Positions 1-5,608 of a stretch of DNA of 6,551 bases are shown here, in pieces. The stretch lies in contig CAZVWR010000093.1 of assembly GCA_964630905.1 (NCBI GenBank), forward strand, positions 1 to 6,551, given 5' to 3'. The notes under the pieces are model-generated. The model ran no database searches. It had not been told where the DNA came from and saw nothing but the letters and a program-made list of their open reading frames with translations. How positions within the stretch are numbered: the first letter of the stretch is position 1; each line of letters opens with the position of its first letter. Origin of the DNA: JAGOEX01 sp964630905 (GTDB taxonomy: Bacteria; UBP6; UBA1177). Both the position numbers and the translations under genes were made by a program.

Positions 1-767
1 TGTTCAGAAATTCTGGTTTTTAACATCTCAGCATCTTTTGTTTGTCTAAGAGCTACATCGTACGGCATTTCAATAAGCCCGAAAGAGATATCATCTGCCT
101 CATTAACCTGAGACAGCTTTTCGTTGATCAGATCTGATATTTCTAGTTTTATATTTTCAAAAGATTCTTCCATAGAGCCTGTTGCATCAATCAGAAATGT
201 GATATCCGTCTGTTCTCGTGGACCAACATTAAAAGTCAACTCTATTTCTACACTTTTGCGTGAATAACAACCGCTTGTACAGATAGTTGGAATGGTTGAA
301 TAATCTTCCGGATTCAGAGGATCAGTTTCGTTACAAATAACTTCTGTCAGATCATCATCCCCATCTCCGTCAGTATCATTTTTATATGGGTCTGTACCAA
401 GTTCTTTTTCGTGTTTATCTGAAAGTCCGTCATTGTCTGAGTCTCTGTCAATATAATCAGGCATTCCGTCACCGTCATGATCCACACATGGACATTCCTG
501 ACACTCATAACCGTTGGGAATTCCATCCTTATCCTCATCGGCATTTTGCCACTCTTCTGTCTCCCATTCTTCCTTTGTGAGATCAGGACCGCAAAATTCA
601 ATATTTTCATCTGAATCGCTCAAAATCTCATTTTCATCATCATTTTCAATCTCTGTCAACTCAAAATCATAATCATCTTCAAAAACTTCTTTGTCTGTTT
701 TACTCATATCTTGATCACAGGCGGCGAGCAATAGAAAGACAGCTGAAATAAAAATTAGTTTTTTCAT
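1..767 (-). CDS. Lipoprotein with Asp-rich calcium-type repeats and VWA domain (3' end outside window)
   Basis: The first 255 codons are present and the gene runs off the left edge. The start ATG (765-767) has AGGAG 8 nt upstream. Residues 1-17 form a lipoprotein signal (KK, hydrophobic core, lipobox L14-A-A-C17). Asp follows the Cys, which in E. coli favours inner-membrane retention; whether that rule holds here is unknown. Residues 18-80 are very acidic. About 77-150 hold thrombospondin-type-3/EF-like Asp repeats (DEDKDGIPNG, DHDGDGMPDYID, DSDNDGLSD, DTDGDGDDD), which bind calcium in known families. From about 187 a von Willebrand A domain starts, with the metal-site motif D194-A-T-G-S198 after a hydrophobic strand (ITFLI). 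VWA domains usually bind a protein ligand through a divalent metal. A surface or periplasmic adhesion or scaffolding role is inference; the missing C-terminus could change the call. It has its own promoter. Confidence 0.88.
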   Translation of the reverse strand, partial: MKKLIFISAVFLLLAACDQDMSKTDKEVFEDDYDFELTEIENDDENEILSDSDENIEFCGPDLTKEEWETEEWQNADEDKDGIPNGYECQECPCVDHDGDGMPDYIDRDSDNDGLSDKHEKELGTDPYKNDTDGDGDDDLTEVICNETDPLNPEDYSTIPTICTSGCYSRKSVEIELTFNVGPREQTDITFLIDATGSMEESFENIKLEISDLINEKLSQVNEADDISFGLIEMPYDVALRQTKDAEMLKTRISE

Positions 768-797
768 TATCTTATCTCCTGATATTCCAACGAATTC

Positions 798-826
798 AAT
801 GTATCACAGCGAAGCAGTTGTGTCAA
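798..826 (-). promoter_or_regulatory. Sigma70-like promoter of the VWA lipoprotein gene
   Basis: On the minus strand there is a perfect -35 TTGACA (821-826), a 17-bp spacer and a -10 TACATT (798-803) preceded by TG one base upstream, as in extended -10 promoters. Transcription would start near 791, giving a leader of about 24 nt that contains the AGGAG ribosome site. Confidence 0.68.
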
Positions 827-866
827 ATGGAAAATAGAAGAATTCAGGAAAAGCCATTAAATAATT

Positions 867-2327
867 TTACCTATATATCCAGATGGGGGCTGTCAGAGCG
901 ATCTGCACAGGAGCTTCCCCGTCAAGAATATCTTCAGATGTGACTTTAAGGAAATAATAACTGCTCTGATTTACTGTTATTTCAGGGAACCAGAACACTG
1001 TCATCGCCCCTTCTTCAGGGATAAACTCAGCGACGGAAACACCTTTATTGGTAATAAGTTCAAGTTTCTGCACCGGTTCGTTATCAACAACTTTTATATC
1101 AAAGCGGACGGATGGATCAGTAACTGTTACATTTGATCCCATCCAATGTTCCTTGTGTTTAAAAACAATTTTTATGTCAGGATCATCGCTTGAATATATC
1201 CTTCTTGATTTCATTGCATCAATAAGGTGAGCTCTTGTAAGTTCCTCGCCTACAAAAACCGATCTGTGCGGAGTCAACTCCATTTTGTGATTATCCTGAT
1301 TACTTGTCGGAGCTATCTGCCAGCCGTTGTCAAGTGCCTTGATAAAATAAGGGATGAACTCACCGTCGTTGTTTCCTGTGCTTTTATTGCCAGTTTCCAT
1401 CATGATCATGTTTGAAAGGACATCCTGCTCCAGCTTTAAATTGTTGAATGCCTCTATCTCACGCCCCGGATGGTTAAACTGGGCGATTCCATTATTGTCT
1501 TTTATCCACTCATAGATCTTGTTGATCCACAGATCGCTGTATGCGGCCGAATAATCATCAGTTTCATATATGCAGATATGGCCGTTTACCGGATGGCTCC
1601 ACTCAAATCCGCGCATTGCGACAAAAACACCGTCTTGCGAGAAAAGATCAGTCTGAAGTTTTATTTCAGCCCACTCGCTTTCTGACACCTGTTCTGCGTG
1701 GTCAGTCATGACATAAAAATCTATCTTTTCGTCAAATTTTGCCCAGTTCATTATCTCAACTGCTGTTCCTTCTCCGTCAGAAATTCCGCTGTGTCCATGA
1801 AAATTCCCGAAATAATGGTGCATTTTCCCTTCAAGCGGAAGAACTGTGAACATCTTTTCATCTTCTGCCGTCTTTCCACTGCTGTCTTTCACAGTTAAAG
1901 ATATTTTGAAATCCCCCGGAGTCTTGAATTCAATATTCTTGGGACTTTCTTCAGTTACAGGCATTGATGCTCCGTCAAAATCCCACTCAAAAACAAACGG
2001 TGCAACCCCGCCTGTCACAGTGGCAGAAAAAGAAGCTCTGCCGTATTCAGTGACTTCATTTTTAGGAAGTTCGATTGACACTTCAAAAGCAGGATCAATA
2101 TCTTCATCATCACTTTCATCCGTTTCAGGATCATTTTTTAAAATATCGTCTTCGCTTGGATCATTGTCTATAATTGTTTCGTTGTCCTCCGCAATTTCAG
2201 ACTCGACACGGTCAGCATCATCAGAGATCTTATCAGCATCACTGACAATATCTTTTTTCTGATCTGAACAACTCACAAACAATAAAACTGACACAAACAG
2301 GAAAAAACAATTAATTTTCCTAACCAT
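867..2327 (-). CDS. Lipoprotein with PKD domain and CehA/McbA-type PHP metallohydrolase domain
   Basis: This 486-residue protein starts at an ATG with GGAG 7 nt upstream. The signal peptide ends in lipobox F17-V-S-C20. Residues 21-80 are an Asp/Glu-rich linker. About 82-163 is a PKD/Ig-like domain (GGVAPFVFEWDFDG, then TPGDFKISLTVKDSSG). About 170-390 is a PHP phosphoesterase domain of the CehA/McbA type. Its likely metal ligands are in order: H177-G-H179 with D184-G, T208-D-H210-A-E, N285-H-P-G288, E311 (METG) and D345-N-H347; R355 follows in HRSVFV. The last ~90 residues look like a beta-rich C-terminal domain. PHP enzymes hydrolyse phosphoesters using two or three metal ions, and some CehA relatives act on other esters; the substrate here cannot be read. 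It is exported and lipid-anchored, so it probably acts on an extracellular or periplasmic substrate. It has its own promoter and is separated by 99 bp from the VWA gene downstream. Confidence 0.9.
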   Translation of the reverse strand: MVRKINCFFLFVSVLLFVSCSDQKKDIVSDADKISDDADRVESEIAEDNETIIDNDPSEDDILKNDPETDESDDEDIDPAFEVSIELPKNEVTEYGRASFSATVTGGVAPFVFEWDFDGASMPVTEESPKNIEFKTPGDFKISLTVKDSSGKTAEDEKMFTVLPLEGKMHHYFGNFHGHSGISDGEGTAVEIMNWAKFDEKIDFYVMTDHAEQVSESEWAEIKLQTDLFSQDGVFVAMRGFEWSHPVNGHICIYETDDYSAAYSDLWINKIYEWIKDNNGIAQFNHPGREIEAFNNLKLEQDVLSNMIMMETGNKSTGNNDGEFIPYFIKALDNGWQIAPTSNQDNHKMELTPHRSVFVGEELTRAHLIDAMKSRRIYSSDDPDIKIVFKHKEHWMGSNVTVTDPSVRFDIKVVDNEPVQKLELITNKGVSVAEFIPEEGAMTVFWFPEITVNQSSYYFLKVTSEDILDGEAPVQIALTAPIWIYR

Positions 2328-2358
2328 ATTTTATCTCCATTGACGCACAACTGACAAA

Positions 2359-2387
2359 ATCTTAAACCGAAGTGCTTTTTATGTCAA
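2359..2387 (-). promoter_or_regulatory. Sigma70-like promoter of the PHP lipoprotein gene
   Basis: The minus strand shows -35 TTGACA (2382-2387), a 17-bp spacer and -10 TAAGAT (2359-2364). Transcription would begin about 7 nt downstream of the -10, leaving a leader of roughly 25 nt before the ATG at 2327. The same -10 hexamer recurs in the promoter of the HTH operon. Confidence 0.65.
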
Positions 2388-2431
2388 ATACTCCGGCAAA
2401 TTATTATGTCCGCTCTGTCAGAGAAAATTCG

Positions 2432-3115
2432 CTATTTTAAATATGACCGGATATTTTTTTCGATTCTGTCAATCCGTTTTTCCTGAAAATGAATTGGAAG
2501 ATGACCTATGACAGCTTCCTTAATTTTTGTGGAATCAATGAGTTTTTTCAGGTTTTCAATTAAATAGTTTCTGACATCTTCATCATCATTTATTTGAAGT
2601 ATGTGGCAAAATTCAGGATTATTATCAAGGACATACACTATGTCTTCAAGATCGTGACTCAAATATGGATCAGCAATTCCCCTGTCATTAAAAGCGGAAA
2701 ACTTTGTCGCAAGATAATAAGATAAAGGTAGCAATAATATTTCAAAATCACCAATTTTTTTTGATTGTGCTTTTGAAAATCCTTTTTTAAACCAGATGTT
2801 GCCGGGAGCCCAGCCGACTTCACTCACAGACATAACATCAACAAGAATATCGGAAAAAGAAAACCGGCATAACACCTTGTTATCCATTGTCTGTTTAAAA
2901 CCGGCACCCGTTAGCTTCTGCCTTATTTTTTCAAGTTGACCGAAAGAGAGTATTTCAAAAACAATATCAACATCTTTGGTGAACCTGATATTTTCAGTTC
3001 CATTGTTATCAACATAAAACTGAGCAACTGCACCGCCGACAAAAACAGCTTTCTCTCCAATGCTTTCAACAACATTTGATATTTTCTTTATTTTTTCAAT
3101 TGTTATTCCCTGCAT
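2432..3115 (-). CDS. AbiEii/MNT-like nucleotidyltransferase
   Basis: The 227-residue protein has the pol-beta-type nucleotidyltransferase signature: V26-G-G-A29 with Y34 shortly after, the acidic pair T46-K-D48-V-D50, and a third candidate acidic residue D93 (ILVDVM). The C-terminal half has LPLSYYLATKFSAFNDRG (129-146) and DPYLSHDLEDIV (149-160), which resemble the conserved K...R...KD..D segment of the AbiEii/AbiGii and related families. Such enzymes transfer NMP to RNA or protein targets; AbiEii-type members are toxins in type IV toxin-antitoxin pairs, others are housekeeping or resistance enzymes. Its start overlaps the end of the HTH gene by 13 bp, which implies translational coupling; no strong independent ribosome site is seen. 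A toxin or defence role is inference from family and pairing. The natural substrate is unknown. Confidence 0.82.
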   Translation of the reverse strand: MQGITIEKIKKISNVVESIGEKAVFVGGAVAQFYVDNNGTENIRFTKDVDIVFEILSFGQLEKIRQKLTGAGFKQTMDNKVLCRFSFSDILVDVMSVSEVGWAPGNIWFKKGFSKAQSKKIGDFEILLLPLSYYLATKFSAFNDRGIADPYLSHDLEDIVYVLDNNPEFCHILQINDDEDVRNYLIENLKKLIDSTKIKEAVIGHLPIHFQEKRIDRIEKNIRSYLK

Positions 3116-3618
3116 AATCTTTTTTCCAGTTCAATTTTAGCAATATTTCTTTCTCTTGCGTTTCCCACCCTCAAGGCATCAACCAATGCAAGTAACTGAT
3201 ATAACTGCTCATCTTTCACACATGCATCAGGAACAGTCTGATAAAGCGGTTGAATTGACTGCCCTGACACAGTTCCTTCAAAAAAAGGCCACACAAAAAC
3301 ATTGTTACTCTCTATCATCTCTTTTAACGGATAAGTGCTGTGAGCTGTTGGAATGCCTCTGACAATAGCTCCGGGCATCTGTGGAAAAACATATCTTGCT
3401 CCATGTACCAGAAATTCAAACAGATTTCCTTTAAGTACAGTTTTTTTGTCGGCGGTGACAAGTCCTGCGATCACACTTCTGCCGACAGATTCAGTCACTT
3501 CGCTTCTGCTGATATAAAGAGAGTCCGCAATGTCTTTCAAATAAAACGTTTTTTTCATCACAGTCATTTTCAGCAGAACAACAATATCAAGCGACCTCAT
3601 CCCTGCGTGCTTTTTCAT
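3103..3618 (-). CDS. HTH-domain protein paired with the nucleotidyltransferase
   Basis: I choose the ATG at 3616-3618 (171 residues) because GGAGG lies 5 nt upstream. The frame also offers an ATG at 3619-3621 and a GTG at 3622-3624, but these are too close to, or overlap, that ribosome site. Residues about 9-58 form a winged or plain helix-turn-helix: FYLKDIADSLYISRSEVTESV is a clear HTH with 'xxxIADxLxISRSxVT' spacing, followed by GLV and a Lys-rich turn. The remaining ~110 residues are not recognised; they include VFPQMPGAIVRGIPTAHS (77-94) and a C-terminal helix rich in Arg, Lys and Glu. The gene is first in the operon and overlaps the nucleotidyltransferase by 13 bp. A perfect palindrome sits about 30 bp upstream. 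Autorepression and an antitoxin-like role are plausible but inferred; the architecture is also that of a simple regulator-enzyme pair. Confidence 0.78.
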   Translation of the reverse strand: MKKHAGMRSLDIVVLLKMTVMKKTFYLKDIADSLYISRSEVTESVGRSVIAGLVTADKKTVLKGNLFEFLVHGARYVFPQMPGAIVRGIPTAHSTYPLKEMIESNNVFVWPFFEGTVSGQSIQPLYQTVPDACVKDEQLYQLLALVDALRVGNARERNIAKIELEKRLCRE

Positions 3619-3649
3619 CATCACCTCCCGAACCGGACTCTTCTAATTC

Positions 3650-3665
3650 GCGATTCGCGAATCGC
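3650..3665. promoter_or_regulatory. Perfect 16-bp palindrome, candidate operator of the HTH operon
   Basis: GCGATTCGCGAATCGC is a perfect inverted repeat with no spacer. It lies just downstream of the predicted transcription start of the HTH-nucleotidyltransferase operon (roughly +6 to +21) and 32 bp before the chosen start codon. A partial extra copy of the half-site (ATTCGCG at 3646-3652) overlaps its left side. The position and symmetry fit a dimeric repressor, most simply the HTH protein encoded directly after it. Binding is inferred. Confidence 0.6.
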
Positions 3666-3677
3666 ATATCGAGAAAA

Positions 3678-3705
3678 ATCTTACCGCAAATCATATCATT
3701 GTCAA
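3678..3705 (-). promoter_or_regulatory. Sigma70-like promoter of the HTH-nucleotidyltransferase operon
   Basis: The minus strand has -35 TTGACA (3700-3705), a 16-bp spacer and -10 TAAGAT (3678-3683). The predicted start near 3671 falls directly in front of the palindrome at 3650-3665. The -35 element is only about 53 bp beyond the stop codon of the reverse transcriptase gene, so the operon can be expressed independently of the retroelement. Confidence 0.66.
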
Positions 3706-3758
3706 ATTTATTTGAGTTTTTTTATCACAGATCGTCGAATTCGTCTTTTTCAGGCAAT

Positions 3759-4883
3759 TCATTTTGAACATCTTGACAGTCTTGCAATAATATCAAATGC
3801 CCTCTCCCTCAACTTGAAACTGTCTGCTTTTTCAAAATGGGCAAGATATGAATTTATTGTTTCCTGTTTCTTTTCCAGTGATCCAAAATCATTTTCTGAT
3901 ATTTTACTTCCAAAGTTTCCAACCACTCGTCTTCTTACCAACCGGTGAGTTTCATGCTGCACATATCCAAGAAAATTTATTCCGCAGCTGATCGGGCGGA
4001 GTGAAAAATCTCTTTTCAGAGTCAATTTCAATTTTTCTATAATAAATTCAGCTATTTCTTCGTGCCACTTTTCAAGCAGAGATCTATCTTCATTCAAAAG
4101 GATGAAATCATCAACATATCGAATGTAATATTTTGATTTTAATTGATGTTTGACAAACTGGTCGAGTTCATTCAGATAAACATTCGCAAAAAACTGGCTT
4201 GTCAGGTTGCCAATCGGCAAACCGAAATTCGCAGCACAATTGAACAGACTTTTTTCGGGATTCAGCAACTTCCATTTTTCAATCGGAGAACGCCGTTCAT
4301 AAAAAATTGCCGGATTATGGAACAAAACTGTTTTCAGCAGTTCGCGATAATCATCAAAATCACGATTGCGATCAAATGATATAAGATTTAAAGGAATATT
4401 AAACTGCCTCATCAATCCCTTTTCCAGAATTTTGAACAGAATCTGTTTGTCAATTGACATGAAAAAGTTCTTCACATCAAGCTGGAGATAATATGCTCTT
4501 TTTCTTCTGCCGTGCGTAATCTGCTGAATACATTTAGACATACGGTCAACGGCGGCGTGAGTTCCTTTATCCGGCCGGCAGGCATAGGAATCATGAATGA
4601 AAACTTTCTCCCAGTACGGCTCGATTTTCCGCACAAGAAGATGATGAATAATTCTGTCGCGAAATGATGCGGCAAATATTTCTCTTGGTTTCGGATAGGT
4701 GTTAATAAAGCAGACAGAGCGGTCGGGCTGATAACTTTTTTCATTTAGCTCTTTATGAAGTCTGATAAGGTTTTCACCAAGATCAAGCTCAAATTCAAGT
4801 GCGTTGGCTGTGTTCCGCTTTCTTTTACGGCAGTCAATATAGGCACTGTAAAGATCTGAAAAAGAAAAAACTTCGTGATCCAT
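3759..4883 (-). CDS. DGR reverse transcriptase
   Basis: This 374-residue protein has the usual length of DGR reverse transcriptases, with no maturase or endonuclease domain. Visible motifs in order: PKPREIFAASFRDRIIHHLL (65-84, RT motifs 1-2), LDVKNFFMSID (135-145, catalytic D136), GLPIGNLTSQFFANVYLNELD (221-241) and RYVDDFILL (255-263, catalytic D258-D259), then INFLGYVQ (302-309, motif 7). The IGNLTSQ stretch is diagnostic: DGR enzymes have SQ where retroviral and group II intron enzymes have QGxxxSP. The family copies TR RNA with frequent misincorporation opposite adenines, in complex with Avd. The start codon lies 6 bp after the TR end; its only ribosome site is a weak GGTGA in the last bases of TR and the following stop codon. 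No frameshift or missing catalytic residue is seen, so the enzyme looks intact. Confidence 0.97.
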   Translation of the reverse strand: MDHEVFSFSDLYSAYIDCRKRKRNTANALEFELDLGENLIRLHKELNEKSYQPDRSVCFINTYPKPREIFAASFRDRIIHHLLVRKIEPYWEKVFIHDSYACRPDKGTHAAVDRMSKCIQQITHGRRKRAYYLQLDVKNFFMSIDKQILFKILEKGLMRQFNIPLNLISFDRNRDFDDYRELLKTVLFHNPAIFYERRSPIEKWKLLNPEKSLFNCAANFGLPIGNLTSQFFANVYLNELDQFVKHQLKSKYYIRYVDDFILLNEDRSLLEKWHEEIAEFIIEKLKLTLKRDFSLRPISCGINFLGYVQHETHRLVRRRVVGNFGSKISENDFGSLEKKQETINSYLAHFEKADSFKLRERAFDIIARLSRCSK

Positions 4884-4889
4884 GTTTCA

Positions 4890-5005
4890 CCGCACACAAC
4901 GGACATTGTTGTTGTTGTTCTTGTTGTTGTTGTTCACATTCCCGTTCTTGAAATTCACGTTCCATGCGTTGTTTGAATTATCTGATTGCTCCGACGACGA
5001 CCAGA
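4890..5005 (-). repeat. DGR template repeat (TR)
   Basis: This 116-bp segment in the avd-RT gap is a near copy of the 3' end of the target gene (5612-5733). Read on the minus strand it encodes WSSSEQ...AWNVNF...VRCVR in the same frame as VR. It contains 43 adenines in 38 codons, mostly in 12 AAC and 4 AAT codons. Outside the ambiguous AAC run, 17 of 37 adenines differ in VR, against 7 of 71 other bases, the hallmark of adenine-directed DGR mutagenesis. The 3' end (AATGTCCGTTGTGTGCGG) should correspond to IMH*, the TR counterpart of the homing-initiation site. TR lacks two AAC codons relative to VR. The RNA used as template probably extends into the flanking spacer and the start of the RT gene, as in other DGRs. 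Confidence 0.95.
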
Positions 5006-5122
5006 GAAAATCCCGGAATTGACTTCCCCGGCAGATGCTTAAAAAGGTACCGCCGGTTTTTTTGTATGCCGCACGGGCTTCCGGGTAAACCATGTATTGA
5101 CGCTCACTCACAACATCCTCAG
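5006..5122 (-). other. Spacer between avd and TR, probable 5' part of the DGR template RNA
   Basis: About 117 bp lie between the avd stop codon and the start of TR. They contain no homology to VR and no convincing gene. An open frame (5159 down to 4887, 90 codons) crosses it in register with TR and starts inside avd, but its ATG has only AAGG one base upstream and its upstream half resembles no domain I know. In studied DGRs the TR-flanking RNA binds RT-Avd and primes cDNA synthesis, so a structured RNA is the more likely content. I see no promoter here. Confidence 0.4.
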
Positions 5123-5488
5123 TCATTGTGATTCCGGCGCAAAAGTGTGTTTCAGCCATCCTTCGCTCTGTCTGCTTATATCCACAGCAAGTTTGCTTGC
5201 GTGAAAGTAGGAATTTATATTGTTAAATGCTTTCAGTTCTTTCGCTATATTCAGGCACACCTTGATTTCTTCAATTGTTTCACGCAGATCATGCAGCAGT
5301 TCTTTTCTTTCTGCTTTCGGTCTATTGTTTATTTTTATTATCATTACTGTCGTGCTGTATGTCAGATCGCGGAGTTTTGAACCGATCGTATATTTATGAT
5401 ACTGAGAAAAATGTGCAACGATCTGTTCAATGAAAACAGTCAGTTCCATTGATTTTCTATATATGAACAAATTCTCATATTTAGACAA
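5123..5488 (-). CDS. avd: Avd, DGR accessory variability determinant (four-helix bundle)
   Basis: The 121-residue protein has the all-helical, Lys/Arg-rich pattern of the Avd/S23-like four-helix-bundle family. It starts SKYENLFIYRKSMELTVFIE and has the family's characteristic segment KYTIGSKLRDLTYSTTVMII (32-51) between helices 1 and 2. The later segment RETIEEIKVCLNIAKELKAF and the C-terminal SKLAVDISRQSEGWLKH supply the other helices. Avd forms a pentameric barrel that binds the RT and the template RNA and is required for mutagenic homing in the Bordetella phage system. Translation most likely begins at a TTG codon: GAGG sits 7 nt upstream, the next in-frame ATG is codon 14, and starting there would cut helix 1. 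The gene lies between the target gene and TR, the commonest DGR order. Confidence 0.93.
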   Translation of the reverse strand: MSKYENLFIYRKSMELTVFIEQIVAHFSQYHKYTIGSKLRDLTYSTTVMIIKINNRPKAERKELLHDLRETIEEIKVCLNIAKELKAFNNINSYFHASKLAVDISRQSEGWLKHTFAPESQ

Positions 5489-5513
5489 TTTTCAACCTCA
5501 ATTATTTTCTTTT

Positions 5514-5538
5514 GCCCTCTCTTTGCGAAAGAGAGGGC
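5514..5538. repeat. Perfect 11-bp stem inverted repeat, REP-like, before avd
   Basis: Arms GCCCTCTCTTT (5514-5524) and AAAGAGAGGGC (5528-5538) are exactly complementary around a 3-nt loop. A GGGGTGAG motif follows on the plus strand. The combination of a CTCACCCC-type flank and a GC-rich stem resembles dispersed REP-like intergenic palindromes found in many Gram-negative genomes; this is resemblance, not an assignment. On the minus strand the stem is followed by AAAAG, not a T run, so it is not a standard terminator for the target gene. It ends 15 bp before the GAGG ribosome site of avd, so a folded transcript could influence avd translation. Confidence 0.7.
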
Positions 5539-5558
5539 TGGGGTGAGTTAAAACCAAG

Positions 5559-5583
5559 GCGGAGCGTCCAAGACGCTTCCCGC
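5559..5583. repeat. Hairpin/cruciform inverted repeat downstream of VR
   Basis: AGCGTC (5563-5568) and GACGCT (5572-5577) pair around a CAA loop. The stem extends with GCGG (5559-5562) against CCGC (5580-5583) across a 2-nt bulge, for 10 base pairs in total. It starts 25 bp past the stop codon of the target gene. In the Bordetella phage DGR, a hairpin or cruciform shortly after VR increases target recognition. This element is in the corresponding place, though farther away. No T run follows, so a terminator role is unlikely. A dispersed repeat is an alternative. Confidence 0.6.
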
Positions 5584-5608
5584 TAAATAACCAAATAAAA
5601 ATTATGGT

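Noticed and set aside
347..610. An 87-codon minus-strand open frame
   Set aside because: It is out of frame inside the VWA lipoprotein, whose frame is open for 255 codons with signal peptide, Asp repeats and VWA motif.
1846..2262. A Ser-rich 138-codon plus-strand open frame
   Set aside because: It is the antisense shadow of the Asp/Glu-rich linker and PKD domain of the PHP lipoprotein; Ser runs are what GAT/GAA-rich sequence gives on the reverse strand.
3735..3742. CGAATTCG palindrome after the RT gene as a terminator or operator
   Set aside because: Only 8 bp perfect and flanked by mismatches; expected by chance at this length.
3340..3948. A 202-codon plus-strand open frame across the HTH gene and RT 3' end
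   Set aside because: It is antisense to two well-supported genes and the HTH promoter, and its translation shows no domain pattern.
3759..4883. RT as a group II intron maturase or retron enzyme
   Set aside because: No maturase/HNH domain, no intron ends, no retron msr-msd layout; the IGNLTSQ motif, adjacent TR and avd point to a DGR.
4905..4934. The AAC repeat as a plain microsatellite or a CRISPR-like repeat
   Set aside because: It is part of a 116-bp segment alignable with VR at fixed positions, and there are no spacers; the trinucleotide run is explained as Asn codons of TR.
5514..5538. The 11-bp stem as a rho-independent terminator
   Set aside because: On the minus strand it is followed by AAAAGAAAA and on the plus strand by CTGGGG; neither has a T tract.
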